DNA of 64,000 bases from Lysobacterales bacterium PRO7 (GTDB lineage: Bacteria; Pseudomonadota; Gammaproteobacteria; Xanthomonadales; Rhodanobacteraceae), in the NCBI GenBank assembly GCA_021404785.1, contig QWHH01000005.1:186001-250000 (forward strand), written 5' to 3'. The notes under the pieces were generated by a model. The model had not been told where the DNA came from. It made no database searches and saw nothing but the letters and a program-made list of their open reading frames with translations. Made by a program: the position numbers and the translations under genes. Below, piece after piece: positions 22,690 to 34,183 of the stretch (the stretch's first letter is position 1; every line of letters starts with the position of its first letter).

Positions 22690-23886
22690 GTGCAACGCGC
22701 CCGCTTTCATTCCGTCTTGAACGAAATTGACGCGGCGCAGTGGAATGCCCTGCTTCCAGACGACAACCCGTTCCTCGCTCACGCATTTCTTTCCGGGCTC
22801 GAAGTACACGGTTGTCTCGACGCTCGGCACGGCTGGACGCCGCACCATCTGGGGTTATACGACGGCGGCAAGCTCGCCGCCGCTGCACCGCTCTATCTGA
22901 AAACCAATTCGCACGGCGAATATGTATTCGACTGGAGTTGGGCTCACGCCTACGCGCGCCACGGCCTCGACTACTACCCCAAGCTGCTGTGCGCGGTGCC
23001 CTACTCGCCCGTGACCGGGCCGCGCCTGCTCGGCGATCCATCGCTACATGGAAAGCTCGTCAATGCGATTCAGTCGGAATGCGATCGACTCGGCCTTTCG
23101 TCCGCACACGCGAACTTCTGCACGGAATCAGACGCTGCCACGTTCGCAGGTCGCGACGACTGGCTGCCCCGCTTCGACTGGCAATTTCATTGGCACAACG
23201 CGCCCATTGAAGCTGGCGGCTGGCGCGACTTCGACGACTTCCTCGATGCGCTCAAGCCCAAGAAGCGCAAGAACATCCGTCAGGAACGTGAGCATGTGCG
23301 GCGCGCTGGCGTGCAGTGTGAAATCCGCCACGGCGACGAAATCGATGCCATAACCTGGCGGCGCATCCACGATTTTTACGTCGCGACCTTCGACGAGAAA
23401 GGCAACCACCCGGCATTGACTCTGGAATTTTTTCGGCATCTCGGCAGTGCGATGCCGCGCAATGTACTCGCCGTGCTCTGTCGACACGGCGACGACGTGG
23501 TAGCGATGGCGTTGTTGCTGCGCAGCCGCGATACGCTGTACGGTCGGTACTGGGGTTGCCGGGATCATGTCACCGGCCTGCATTTCGAGGCCTGCTATTA
23601 CCAAGGCATCGAGTATTGTTTGGCCCACGGATTACTACACTTCGAACCTGGTGCCCAAGGCGAGCACAAGCTCGCGCGAGGATTCCTGCCGACGATGACA
23701 CGTTCATTCCACCACATCGCCGACCGGCGTTTCCATTCAGCGATTGCCGATGCGCTTGACCGTGAGGCCGACGCGCTGCGCGATTATCGCAACGCCTTGC
23801 TCGCGCATTCGCCTTACGCCAATTTTTCCCTTCCCCCGCTTGCGGGGCAAGGTGCCGAAGGCGGATGGGGGCAACGCTCGCGATGA
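22690..23886 (+). CDS. FemAB-like GNAT-fold acyltransferase (DUF482 family)
   Basis: 398-residue cytosolic protein of the peptidogalycan biosynthesis/recognition (FemAB-like) group; substrate unknown. It starts with GTG at 22690, with AAGGA seven bases before. Recognisable blocks are NPFLAHAFLSGLE, ALKPKKRKNIRQEREHV, the GNAT-like core VVAMALLLRSRDTLYGRYWG, and the late FEPGAQGEHKLARGFLPTMT, all typical of the family. The final 20 or so residues (after SPYANFS) are encoded by a repeat element and are unlike the family's usual end. The stop overlaps the aat start (ATGA). Confidence 0.85.
   Translation: MQRARFHSVLNEIDAAQWNALLPDDNPFLAHAFLSGLEVHGCLDARHGWTPHHLGLYDGGKLAAAAPLYLKTNSHGEYVFDWSWAHAYARHGLDYYPKLLCAVPYSPVTGPRLLGDPSLHGKLVNAIQSECDRLGLSSAHANFCTESDAATFAGRDDWLPRFDWQFHWHNAPIEAGGWRDFDDFLDALKPKKRKNIRQEREHVRRAGVQCEIRHGDEIDAITWRRIHDFYVATFDEKGNHPALTLEFFRHLGSAMPRNVLAVLCRHGDDVVAMALLLRSRDTLYGRYWGCRDHVTGLHFEACYYQGIEYCLAHGLLHFEPGAQGEHKLARGFLPTMTRSFHHIADRRFHSAIADALDREADALRDYRNALLAHSPYANFSLPPLAGQGAEGGWGQRSR
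23825..23875. repeat. Inverted-repeat element forming the C-terminus of the FemAB-like gene
   Basis: CCCCCGCTTGCGGGG forms a hairpin (CCCCGC-TT-GCGGGG), followed by CAAGGTGCCGAAGGCGGATGGGGG. It belongs to the same broad class as the CCTCTCCCGC element in the methyltransferase remnant at 55.5 kb. Here it is translated as a Pro/Gly/Gln-rich tail and runs up to the aat start. Confidence 0.6.
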
Positions 23887-24614
23887 GCCCGGTGGCAATT
23901 CCTATCCTTCGCGCCGGCATGCACGAACCGTTTCCGTCGGTCGAAACCGCGCATGCCAATGGCCTGCTGGCGGCTGGCGGTGACTTGTCGCCCGAACGCC
24001 TTCTCGACGCCTATCGTCACGGCATATTTCCGTGGTATTCGCGCGGTCAGCCGATCCTGTGGTGGTCGCCGGATCCGCGCACGGTGTTCGCGACGGATCG
24101 TGTCCACGTTTCCACACGTCTGCAGCGCTGGCTACGCCATTGCGATTGGTCGATTGGCGCGGACACGGATTTTCCCGCCGTCATACGCGCCTGTGCGCGA
24201 CCGCGTCCGCGCCAGCCGACAACCTGGATCACACGCGAAATGTCCGCTGCCTACTGCGCCTTGCATGAGCTAGGCCACGCGCATTCCATCGAGGTTCGCA
24301 ATGTGGAGGGAAGACTCGTCGGCGGCATCTACGGCATCGCCATCGGCCGCATGTTTTTCGGCGAATCCATGTTCAGCACACAGACGAACGGATCGAAAGT
24401 TGCGCTGATTGCGCTGTGTCGCGTCCTGCACGAATGGGGATTTCCCCTGCTCGATGCGCAGGTGGAATCGGCGCATCTGACGACGATGGGCGCATCCACC
24501 ATGCCGCGATCGGCTTTTGTCGCGCAGGTCGCTGACGCATGCGCCGAGCCATTCCCGGCTGGTTCATGGCGTGAGAGCTGGCAGAGACTTGCGGCGCGCG
24601 ACCTGACCAGCTGA
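23883..24614 (+). CDS. aat: Leucyl/phenylalanyl-tRNA-protein transferase
   Basis: 243-residue enzyme that adds Leu or Phe to proteins with N-terminal Arg or Lys, marking them for ClpS-ClpAP. Family marks are present: FPSVETAHANGLLAAGGDLS, RHGIFPWYS, ILWWSPDPR, TWITREMSAAYCALHELGHAHSIEV, and GRMFFGESMFS near the end. The start at 23883 overlaps the preceding stop (ATGA) and fits the family better than an in-frame ATG at 23865. The same cluster holds infA, clpA and clpS, so writer (Aat), adaptor (ClpS) and unfoldase (ClpA) of the N-degron pathway are adjacent. Confidence 0.96.
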   Translation: MSPVAIPILRAGMHEPFPSVETAHANGLLAAGGDLSPERLLDAYRHGIFPWYSRGQPILWWSPDPRTVFATDRVHVSTRLQRWLRHCDWSIGADTDFPAVIRACARPRPRQPTTWITREMSAAYCALHELGHAHSIEVRNVEGRLVGGIYGIAIGRMFFGESMFSTQTNGSKVALIALCRVLHEWGFPLLDAQVESAHLTTMGASTMPRSAFVAQVADACAEPFPAGSWRESWQRLAARDLTS

Positions 24615-24697
24615 TCGACGCGATTCCAGGCTTGCCGGGCCGTGATCGTGTAGAATGCCGCGCCGCAGGGGTGCCCCGCCCCTGAACAAGAGTCACA

Positions 24698-24916
24698 ATG
24701 GCCAAAGACGATCAAATCGAAATGGAAGGCACGGTGCTCGACACCCTGCCCAACACCATGTTCCGCGTGCAACTGGAAAACGGCCACGTCGTGACCGCGC
24801 ATATTTCCGGGCGCATGCGCAAGAACTACATCCGCATCCTGACCGGCGACAAGGTCAAGGTCGAGATGACGCCTTACGACCTCACCAAGGGTCGTATCAC
24901 GTATCGCATGAAATAA
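24698..24916 (+). CDS. infA: Translation initiation factor IF-1
   Basis: 72 residues, the standard size, a single OB-fold domain that binds the ribosomal A site with IF-2 and IF-3. The sequence runs through the conserved [37 protein letters not shown] and [13 protein letters not shown] blocks without gaps. A -10-like TAGAAT at 24651-24656 suggests a promoter of its own in the gap after aat. A strong terminator follows. Confidence 0.98.
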   Translation: MAKDDQIEMEGTVLDTLPNTMFRVQLENGHVVTAHISGRMRKNYIRILTGDKVKVEMTPYDLTKGRITYRMK

Positions 24917-24934
24917 CTGCGGTACCCAGACATG

Positions 24935-24965
24935 AAAACGGCGGCCAGTGGCCGCCGTTTTTCTT
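24935..24965. terminator. Rho-independent terminator between infA and clpA
   Basis: A perfect ten-base stem AACGGCGGCC/GGCCGCCGTT (24937-24946 with 24950-24959) with loop AGT, followed on the plus strand by TTTCTTTT and preceded by AAAA. It should end infA transcripts and, being symmetrical, may also serve clpA coming from the other side. Confidence 0.9.
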
Positions 24966-24982
24966 TTCTGCGATCGTCCGGG

Positions 24983-27256
24983 CTACTCGACGACGGCCGG
25001 CAGTTTCTCGTCGGCCTCGATGCGCACATCGAGCTTGCCGTCCTTGACGCCCAGCCAGACCTTGCCGCCATCGGCAAGCTTGCCGAACAACAACTCGTCG
25101 GCCAAAACGCGCTTGACGTTGTCCTGAATCGTGCGCGCCATCGGTCGCGCGCCCATTTGCGGATCGAAGCCGTGCTCGGCCAGCCAGTTGCGCGCACCAG
25201 CGTCAACGTTGAGCGAAACGTGCTTTTCCAGCAACTGCGCTTCGAGTTCGATCAGGAACTTGTCTACCACCCGCAGGATGTGCTCAATGTCGAGCGAGCC
25301 GAACTGGATGATCGCGTCGAGGCGGTTGCGGAACTCTGGCGCGAACGCCTTGCGGATGACTTCCATCGCGTCCGGCGAGTGATTCTGCTCGACAAAGCCA
25401 ATCGTGCGCCGTGCCGCTTGCGCCGCGCCGGCATTAGTCGTCATAACCATGATCACGTTGCGGAAATTCGCTTCGCGGCCATTGGTATCGGTGAGCTTGC
25501 CGTGATCCATGATCTGCAACAGGATGTTGTAGACGTCCGGATGCGCCTTCTCGATCTCGTCGAGCAGCAGTACGCAATGCGGATGCTTGACGATCTGCTC
25601 GGTGAGCAGGCCGCCCTGGTCGAAGCCAACATAACCCGGAGGTGCGCCAATCAAACGTGACACCGAATGCGACTCCATGTACTCGGACATGTCGAAACGA
25701 ACCAGTTCGATGCCGAGCTGCAGCGCGAGCTGACGCGTGACTTCGGTCTTGCCCACACCGGTCGGGCCGGCGAGCAGGAAGGCGCCAATCGGTTTCTGTG
25801 CATTGCCCAGGCCCGAGCGCGCCATCTTGATCGACGCCGCGAGCGCATCGATCGCCTGGTCCTGGCCGAACACGACCATTTTCAGGTTGCGGTCGAGATT
25901 GCGCAGCACGTCGCGATCGGACGCCGACACCTGCTTTGGCGGAATCCGCGCCATGCGCGCGACGATGTACTCGATTTCCGGCACGTCGACGACGGCCTTG
26001 CGCTCGTTCTCGGGCAGCAGCCGTTGCCGGGCACCCGCCTCGTCGATCACGTCGATGGCCTTGTCGGGCAGCAGGCGGTCGCCGATGTGCTTGACCGACA
26101 AGTCCACCGCGGCTTTGATCGCATCCCCGCTGTAGGTCACCTTGTGGTGTTCCTCGAAGCGGGATTTCAGGCCGGTGAGAATCTGGACAGTCTCGGCGAT
26201 GCTCGGCTCGACCACGTCGATTTTCTGGAAACGCCGCGCCAAGGCGCGATCCTTCTCGAACACGCCGCGGTATTCCTGGAACGTGGTCGAACCGATGCAG
26301 CGGATCTCGCCCGAAGCGAGCATCGGCTTGATCAGGTTGGACGCGTCCATCGTGCCACCGGACGCGGAACCCGCGCCGATGATGGTGTGGATCTCGTCGA
26401 TGAACAGCACCGCATGCGGCTGCTTCTTCAGTTCGGCGATGACTCCTTTGAGGCGTTTTTCGAAATCGCCGCGATACTTGGTGCCGGCGACCAGCGCCCC
26501 CATGTCGAGCGCGTAGATCGTGCACGGCTTGAGCACCTCGGGCACCTCGCCTTCGACGATGCGCTTGGCCAGACCTTCCGCAAGTGCGGTCTTGCCTACG
26601 CCCGCTTCGCCGACATACAGCGGATTGTTCTTGCGCCGGCGGCACAGCACCTGGATCGTGCGCTCGATCTCCTCGGCGCGGCCGATCAGCGGATCGATCT
26701 TGCCTTGCTTGGCGAGCTCGTTGAGATTCGTGGCGAAATCGGTGAGCGGATTGCCTTTCGGCTCTTCGCCGCCTTCCGCATCCTTGCCCGGCTCTGCGCC
26801 AGACTGCGGATGGGTTTCCTGGCCGATCTTGGCGATGCCGTGCGAGATGTAGTTGACCACGTCCAGGCGCGAGACTTCCTGCTGGTTGAGGAAATACACC
26901 GCATGCGAATCCTTCTCGCCGAAGATCGCGACAAGCACATTCGCGCCGGTGACCTCTTTCCGGCCGGACGATTGCACGTGATAAACCGCGCGCTGCAACA
27001 CGCGCTGGAAGCCCAGCGTCGGCTGCGTGTCGCGCTCATCGTTGGCCGGCAGCACCGGAACGGTTTCGACGATAATGTTCTTCAGGTCCTTGCCGAGTTT
27101 GCCGCTGTCTGCGCCGCAGGCGCGCAGCACCGCCGACGCGGACGGATTTTCCAGCAGCGCCAGCAGCAGGTGTTCCACAGTCATGAACTCGTGACGCTGC
27201 TCGCGCGCGTCCTTGTAGCACTGGCCGATGGTGAGCTCGAGATCTTTGCTGAACAT
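24983..27256 (-). CDS. clpA: ATP-dependent Clp protease unfoldase ClpA
   Basis: 757-residue AAA+ unfoldase that feeds substrates to ClpP. The N-domain (1-145) holds the double Clp repeat where ClpS docks. The first AAA domain has Walker [13 protein letters not shown] and Walker [15 protein letters not shown]. The second has [15 protein letters not shown] and [16 protein letters not shown]. There is no ClpB-type middle coiled coil, which separates it from ClpB, and the IGF-type loop for ClpP appears as RRTIGFVEQ. It is transcribed after clpS, with a 40-base gap. Confidence 0.97.
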   Translation of the reverse strand: MFSKDLELTIGQCYKDAREQRHEFMTVEHLLLALLENPSASAVLRACGADSGKLGKDLKNIIVETVPVLPANDERDTQPTLGFQRVLQRAVYHVQSSGRKEVTGANVLVAIFGEKDSHAVYFLNQQEVSRLDVVNYISHGIAKIGQETHPQSGAEPGKDAEGGEEPKGNPLTDFATNLNELAKQGKIDPLIGRAEEIERTIQVLCRRRKNNPLYVGEAGVGKTALAEGLAKRIVEGEVPEVLKPCTIYALDMGALVAGTKYRGDFEKRLKGVIAELKKQPHAVLFIDEIHTIIGAGSASGGTMDASNLIKPMLASGEIRCIGSTTFQEYRGVFEKDRALARRFQKIDVVEPSIAETVQILTGLKSRFEEHHKVTYSGDAIKAAVDLSVKHIGDRLLPDKAIDVIDEAGARQRLLPENERKAVVDVPEIEYIVARMARIPPKQVSASDRDVLRNLDRNLKMVVFGQDQAIDALAASIKMARSGLGNAQKPIGAFLLAGPTGVGKTEVTRQLALQLGIELVRFDMSEYMESHSVSRLIGAPPGYVGFDQGGLLTEQIVKHPHCVLLLDEIEKAHPDVYNILLQIMDHGKLTDTNGREANFRNVIMVMTTNAGAAQAARRTIGFVEQNHSPDAMEVIRKAFAPEFRNRLDAIIQFGSLDIEHILRVVDKFLIELEAQLLEKHVSLNVDAGARNWLAEHGFDPQMGARPMARTIQDNVKRVLADELLFGKLADGGKVWLGVKDGKLDVRIEADEKLPAVVE

Positions 27257-27296
27257 GTTGGACTCGGAAATTGGAATACCGGCTAGATGGGGACTT

Positions 27297-27626
27297 TTAC
27301 GCCTTTTCCAACGTGCACAACAGTGGATGCTGGTGTGAGCGCGAAAATTCGTTGACCTGGGTGACCTTGGTTTCGGCGACTTCGCGCGTGAACACGCCGC
27401 ACACGCCCTTGCCGCGCGTATGCACGTGCAACATGACCTGCGTGGCGAGTTCCCTGTTCATGCTGAAAAACGTCTCCAGCACAGCCACCACGAATTCCAT
27501 CGGGGTGAAATCGTCATTGAGGATGACCACCTGATACAACGGCGGGCGCGCGACTTCCGGCCGCGCTTCCTCGACCACTACGCCACGTTGCTGTTCTTGT
27601 TCGGTGTGCTGCGACATCGTTGGCAT
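27297..27626 (-). CDS. clpS: ClpA adaptor ClpS
   Basis: 109-residue adaptor that delivers N-degron substrates to ClpAP. It has a flexible acidic N-terminus followed by the core with [21 protein letters not shown], whose Asn-Asp-Asp form the pocket for the destabilising residue, and then [20 protein letters not shown]-like segments ([19 protein letters not shown]). Two starts are possible, 27626 and 27617 (MSQHTEQEQ); no ribosome site settles it. It lies directly upstream of clpA in the same direction. Confidence 0.95.
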   Translation of the reverse strand: MPTMSQHTEQEQQRGVVVEEARPEVARPPLYQVVILNDDFTPMEFVVAVLETFFSMNRELATQVMLHVHTRGKGVCGVFTREVAETKVTQVNEFSRSHQHPLLCTLEKA

Positions 27627-27709
27627 GAACCGGTATTCCGCATCGATTATAGCGCCCGCAGCGCGGGCGCAATGCCTCTTTGTAAGGCCTGCTCGTGTAA
27701 CATTCAAGC

Positions 27710-28186
27710 ATGATCCGGACCATGCCCATCCATCCGCAAAACGGCGCCATCTGGCGCCCGGACGTTACCGTCGCCTGCATCGTGCCGCGCGACGGGAAAT
27801 TCCTGCTGGTCGAGGAAGACGTGCATGGAAAGCGCGTACTGAACCAGCCGGCCGGGCATCTGGAATCCGGCGAATCGCTGCACGTCGCCGCTCTGCGCGA
27901 GACGCGCGAGGAAACTGGCTGGGACGTGAACCTGACGCATCTGGTCGGCATCTACCAATGGGCGAACGGTGATGGCTCCTTCCTGCGCTTTACCTTCGCT
28001 GCCGAACCCGTGTGCCACGATCCGGCGCGTCGTCTCGATTCGGGAATCATCCGCGCCCTGTGGATGACGCGTGGCGAGATCGCGGCGTCGACCAATTTGC
28101 GCAGTCCGATGGTGCTGAAAGGAATCGACGACTATCTTGGCAACCAGCGTTTGCCGTTGGATGCCTTGGTGTCGCTGCTGCCGTGA
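27710..28186 (+). CDS. nudJ: Nudix phosphohydrolase NudJ-like
   Basis: 158-residue Nudix enzyme. The Nudix box runs [23 protein letters not shown], with the metal-binding REXXEE core intact. In E. coli NudJ removes phosphates from thiamine pyrophosphates and nucleotides and also lies just before mnmA; the name here rests on that shared position and overall similarity. Starts at 27710 or 27722 are both possible. Its stop overlaps the GTG start of mnmA (GTGA). Confidence 0.85.
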   Translation: MIRTMPIHPQNGAIWRPDVTVACIVPRDGKFLLVEEDVHGKRVLNQPAGHLESGESLHVAALRETREETGWDVNLTHLVGIYQWANGDGSFLRFTFAAEPVCHDPARRLDSGIIRALWMTRGEIAASTNLRSPMVLKGIDDYLGNQRLPLDALVSLLP

Positions 28187-29292
28187 ACTCGCGCCCGGAA
28201 ATCATCGTCGGCATGTCCGGCGGCGTGGATTCATCCGTCGCGGCGCTGATCCTGCAACGCGCCGGCCGCGACATTGCTGGCCTGTTCATGCAGAACTGGG
28301 AAGAGGACGAGCGTTTCGGTGAATGCCATGCCGAACGTGACCGCGCCGACGCCGTGCGCGTGTGCGCGAAACTCGGCATCCCGTTCCACGCGCGCAACTT
28401 CGCCGCCGAATACTGGGATCGCGTGTTCGCGCATTTTCTGGACGAATACCGCGCCGGTCGTACGCCCAATCCGGACGTTCTGTGCAATCGGGAAATCAAG
28501 TTCAAGACGTTTCTGGACGAGGCACGCGCACTCGGCGCCGAAAAAATCGCGACCGGCCACTATGCGCGCACCGATGAACTCGATGGCCGCCATCGCTTGC
28601 TACGCGGCGTGGATGTGAACAAGGATCAGAGCTATTTCTTGTATGCGCTCGGACAGAAACAGCTCGCAGCAACGTTGTTCCCGATCGGCAAGTTGCCCAA
28701 ACCCGAAGTGCGAGGCATGGCCCGTGAAGCGGGATTGCCGACGCACGACAAGAAGGATTCCACCGGCATCTGCTTCATCGGCGAGCGCGACTTCCGCGAG
28801 TTCCTCGGCCACTACATTCCGGCCCAGCGCGGCGAAATCCGCACTCCGGATGGCAAGCGTGTCGGCGAACATGACGGCGTGATGTACTACACCTTGGGCC
28901 AGCGATCGGGTCTCGGCATCGGCGGCCGCCGCGATGCCGGCGGCGACCCATGGTACGTCGTAGGCAAGGATGTCGTTGCGAATATCTTGTTTGTCGCGCA
29001 AGGCAATGCGACAACGTGGCTGGACTCCACGCGTTTGACCGCCAGCGAATTGAGCTGGACAACGGGTTCGCCGCCCGCTGCCGAATTCGCCTGTACCGCA
29101 AAGACACGCTATCGCCAACCGGACCAGGCCTGCCGGGTACAAATGCGCGATGATGGTTGCATGGTCGAATTCGATTCTCCGCAACGCGCCGTGACGCCCG
29201 GACAATCCGTGGTCTTCTATCACGACGAGGAATGCCTTGGCGGTGGCGTGATCGATGCGACGAATGCCCCTTATGGCGGATTGTCGCCATGA
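28183..29292 (+). CDS. mnmA: tRNA-specific 2-thiouridylase MnmA
   Basis: 369-residue enzyme that thiolates U34 of tRNA-Lys, -Glu and -Gln using sulfur relayed by the Tus proteins. The ATP-binding P-loop is [12 protein letters not shown]. The catalytic cysteines are in [12 protein letters not shown] and [13 protein letters not shown]. The rest follows the family: [10 protein letters not shown] and a C-terminal barrel ending in [13 protein letters not shown]. The GTG at 28183 overlaps the nudJ stop and restores the normal N-terminus ahead of the P-loop. hflD follows with an ATGA overlap, as in E. coli. Confidence 0.97.
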   Translation: MNSRPEIIVGMSGGVDSSVAALILQRAGRDIAGLFMQNWEEDERFGECHAERDRADAVRVCAKLGIPFHARNFAAEYWDRVFAHFLDEYRAGRTPNPDVLCNREIKFKTFLDEARALGAEKIATGHYARTDELDGRHRLLRGVDVNKDQSYFLYALGQKQLAATLFPIGKLPKPEVRGMAREAGLPTHDKKDSTGICFIGERDFREFLGHYIPAQRGEIRTPDGKRVGEHDGVMYYTLGQRSGLGIGGRRDAGGDPWYVVGKDVVANILFVAQGNATTWLDSTRLTASELSWTTGSPPAAEFACTAKTRYRQPDQACRVQMRDDGCMVEFDSPQRAVTPGQSVVFYHDEECLGGGVIDATNAPYGGLSP

Positions 29293-29915
29293 GAGAAGGC
29301 CGCGTCATCGCCCTCGCCGGCCTGTTTCAGGCATTGGCGCTGGTACGCGCCATTGCCCTGCGCGGCAGTTGCGACGCGACGACTGCGCGCCACAGTCTTG
29401 CCAGCGTCCTGCGCATCGACGCCGACAGTCCCGCCGCTGTCTATGCCGGCGTCGGCAATCTGCGGCTAGGACTGGAGACGCTGATTGCGCAACTCGACCA
29501 AAGCAGCAAACGTGATCTTGCGCTCACGCGCATGGCGGTGCAGGTGATGCGGCTTGAACGCACGCTGATGCGTCATCACAAAATCCTTGCCACGCTGCGC
29601 GGCGGCATCGACGGCCTGCGCACGCTCACGGCGCAAGTCGAAGCAGGCAGCACCGACCCCAGCGGACGCCTTGCCGAACTGTATGCGAACACGCTCTCGC
29701 GCCTGCAACCGCGAATCATGGTCGAGGGCAATCCGGCTTATCTGCAGCAGTCCGCGCAGGTCGACCGCATCCGTGCCCTGCTCATGGCCGCGGTGCGCGC
29801 GGTCGTCTTGTGGCGCCAGCTCGGCGGCAATCAATGGAGCCTGCTGTTCCGGCGCCGCCAATACGCGATGCTGGCGCGCGGGCTGCTCGCCCAGTGCACC
29901 ATCGCCGGCGTCTGA
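29289..29915 (+). CDS. hflD: HflD (high-frequency lysogenisation protein D)
   Basis: 208-residue, largely helical protein associated with the inner membrane. In E. coli HflD binds the lambda CII protein and affects lysogeny; its cell role is unclear. The family pattern is seen in the N-terminal [16 protein letters not shown], then [16 protein letters not shown] and the long helices with [19 protein letters not shown]. The mnmA-hflD order and ATGA overlap are the same as in other gammaproteobacteria, which supports the assignment more strongly than any motif. Confidence 0.9.
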   Translation: MREGRVIALAGLFQALALVRAIALRGSCDATTARHSLASVLRIDADSPAAVYAGVGNLRLGLETLIAQLDQSSKRDLALTRMAVQVMRLERTLMRHHKILATLRGGIDGLRTLTAQVEAGSTDPSGRLAELYANTLSRLQPRIMVEGNPAYLQQSAQVDRIRALLMAAVRAVVLWRQLGGNQWSLLFRRRQYAMLARGLLAQCTIAGV

Positions 29916-29984
29916 TTCGTCGCTGGATACGGGCCACGCACTTTTGTGGCACTATCGCAGTGCAGGAAAAGCTTGGGGAGAGGC

Positions 29985-30695
29985 ATGATCCGGTTCCAGA
30001 CAACGCGCTGGAGCATCGTGCAAGGCGCGCGCGGGGACAGTGCGCAAAGCCACAGCGCGCTCGACGCACTCTGCCGAACCTATCGCCCACCGGTGCTTGC
30101 CTATGTTCGCAGCCGCGGCTACCCGCCCGAGACTGCCGAAGACCTGACCCAGGCGTTTTTCGTCGACTTCATCGAGCGCGCATCGCATGCGGGCGCGGAT
30201 CCGCAGCGAGGCCGTTTTCGTGCCTTCCTGCTGGTGGCAATCAAGCGTTTCCTGATCAATGCCGATGAAAAGGCGCGCACGCAGAAACGCGGGGGGACGG
30301 CGCAGGTCGAATCACTCAAGGACAACAGCCAGCCCGGCATGGACGCCGTCATCGACACGGAAACCCCCGAACGCGCGTTCGAACGCAGTTGGGCGCTGGC
30401 CGTGCTCGACAGTGCCATGCGCCGGTTGCGTGCCGAGGCCGATGCCGCCGGCAAGGGCGCGATGTTCATGCAATTGCGGGAGTTTCTCGCCGAAGCGCCC
30501 GCCGAAGCCGATTACGAACGCGCCGCCCAAGCGTTGAACCTGCGTCGCAATACGCTCGCGGTCGCGGTGCACCGCCTGCGCCATCGCCTGCGCGAACTGG
30601 TGCGCGCAGAACTCGCCCAGACGACCACCAGCCGCGTGGAACTCGAGGCGGAATTGCGCGAACTGCGCGGGACGCTGGCCGATGTCATCGGTTGA
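29985..30695 (+). CDS. ECF-like RNA polymerase sigma factor (TTRWS group)
   Basis: 236-residue sigma-70-family protein. Start set at 29985 behind GGGGAGAGGC; the open frame extends further up without homology. It begins FQTTRWSIV, the mark of a group of ECF-type sigma factors, then a region 2 segment ALCRTYRPPVLAYVRSRGYPPETAEDLTQAFFVDFI, and a C-terminal region 4 with a helix-turn-helix near ALNLRRNTLAVAVHRLRHRLRELV. Members of this group are often encoded beside Ser/Thr protein kinases, but none is present here. Instead the 5' remnant of a second such gene lies immediately downstream. Target genes are unknown. Confidence 0.85.
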   Translation: MIRFQTTRWSIVQGARGDSAQSHSALDALCRTYRPPVLAYVRSRGYPPETAEDLTQAFFVDFIERASHAGADPQRGRFRAFLLVAIKRFLINADEKARTQKRGGTAQVESLKDNSQPGMDAVIDTETPERAFERSWALAVLDSAMRRLRAEADAAGKGAMFMQLREFLAEAPAEADYERAAQALNLRRNTLAVAVHRLRHRLRELVRAELAQTTTSRVELEAELRELRGTLADVIG

Positions 30696-30752
30696 TTCGT
30701 AATCGTTGCCGCGATTTCCTGAATTACGAGGAATCCACGGGAGTACGCACCA

Positions 30753-30863
30753 ATGATGGGGACGTCGTTTCCATCGCAAGACCGCTTCGCAACCACGCGC
30801 TGGTCGATGGTGATGCGCGCAGCAATTCTGCTAAGGCGCCTGCGCCGATCGCTTGTCGTATAA
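30753..30863 (+). pseudogene. Truncated second TTRWS-type sigma factor (N-terminal remnant)
   Basis: A 36-codon frame from the ATG at 30753, with GGGAG nine bases before it. It begins MMGTSFPSQDRFATTRWSMV, which matches the conserved N-terminus of the intact sigma factor just upstream (FQTTRWSIV). After about 24 codons the similarity ends and the frame stops at 30863; a neighbouring frame carries a further sigma-like stretch (ARSNSAKA), suggesting a frameshift. The remnant runs into the -10 of acnA. I read it as a decayed tandem paralogue. Confidence 0.6.
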
Positions 30864-30864
30864 T
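30859..30864 (+). promoter_or_regulatory. -10 element of acnA
   Basis: A perfect TATAAT 51 bases before the acnA start. The -35 position is GC-rich and unlike consensus, so an activator may be required. It overlaps the stop codon of the sigma-factor remnant. Confidence 0.5.
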
Positions 30865-30914
30865 TGTGGGCTCGCAACGGCCGTTCGGCCGGCTGATCCC
30901 GCAAGGAGCCCGTC

Positions 30915-33652
<2,738 letters not shown>

Positions 33653-33656
<4 letters not shown>

Positions 33657-34078
33657 AGCTTCTGCTGCCAGGCGGCGTTGTAGCAACGCCACTCGCCGCC
33701 CTCGCGTTTCCAACCACTGCTGATCGAGTAAATCGATCCGCGCTCGGGCAGCAATCCGCCCGAGCCGCCGGTGAAAGTCGCGCTGACGCGCACGGTCGCG
33801 CGGTCGCCTTGCAATTCGACGTCGATGGGCCCGAGCGTCACGCCGATGGATTCGTTGCGCAGCACTTGCGCGCGCAACAGGTTGTGCAGGCCATTGCGGT
33901 CGACCTGACCATCGTTGCCGGTGAAATCCGCGCTGACATGGCTGATGAAGGATCGCGGATCGCGCGCTTCCAGCGCAGCCTGCATCGCGACGACGGTGTC
34001 GCGGATGCGTTGCTCATCCGGAGTGCGATGGCACCCAGCGATGGCCAGCATCGCCAGAGTGAGACACATCCATTTCAT
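33653..34078 (-). CDS. Small putative lipoprotein with NTF2/SnoaL-like pattern
   Basis: 141 residues. The N-terminus MKWMCLTLAMLAIAGCHR is a short lipoprotein signal with lipobox AIAGC (Cys16). The mature part has the look of an NTF2-like cone fold: a long first helix (EQRIRDTVVAMQAALEARD), then alternating strands, with ISHVSADFTGNDGQ and GDRATVRVSATFTG, ending in WKREGGEWRCYNAAW. An ATG three codons up (34087) is also possible. It is divergent from rpfB and convergent with acnA. Function unknown; the fold is inferred from pattern, not detected. Confidence 0.7.
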
Positions 34079-34183
34079 GCCGTGCATGTTGCACCCCGGT
34101 CGAAACGCCCCGCAGTGCAGCTTGCCGGACTCGGGCGAGCATGGTCAAATCCGGCCTACATCGACACCGGGGAATTGTGCACC

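Noticed and set aside
24932-27286. Long plus-strand frames opposite clpA
   Set aside because: ClpA on the minus strand explains the DNA fully, with both Walker motifs; the plus frames start within the infA terminator.
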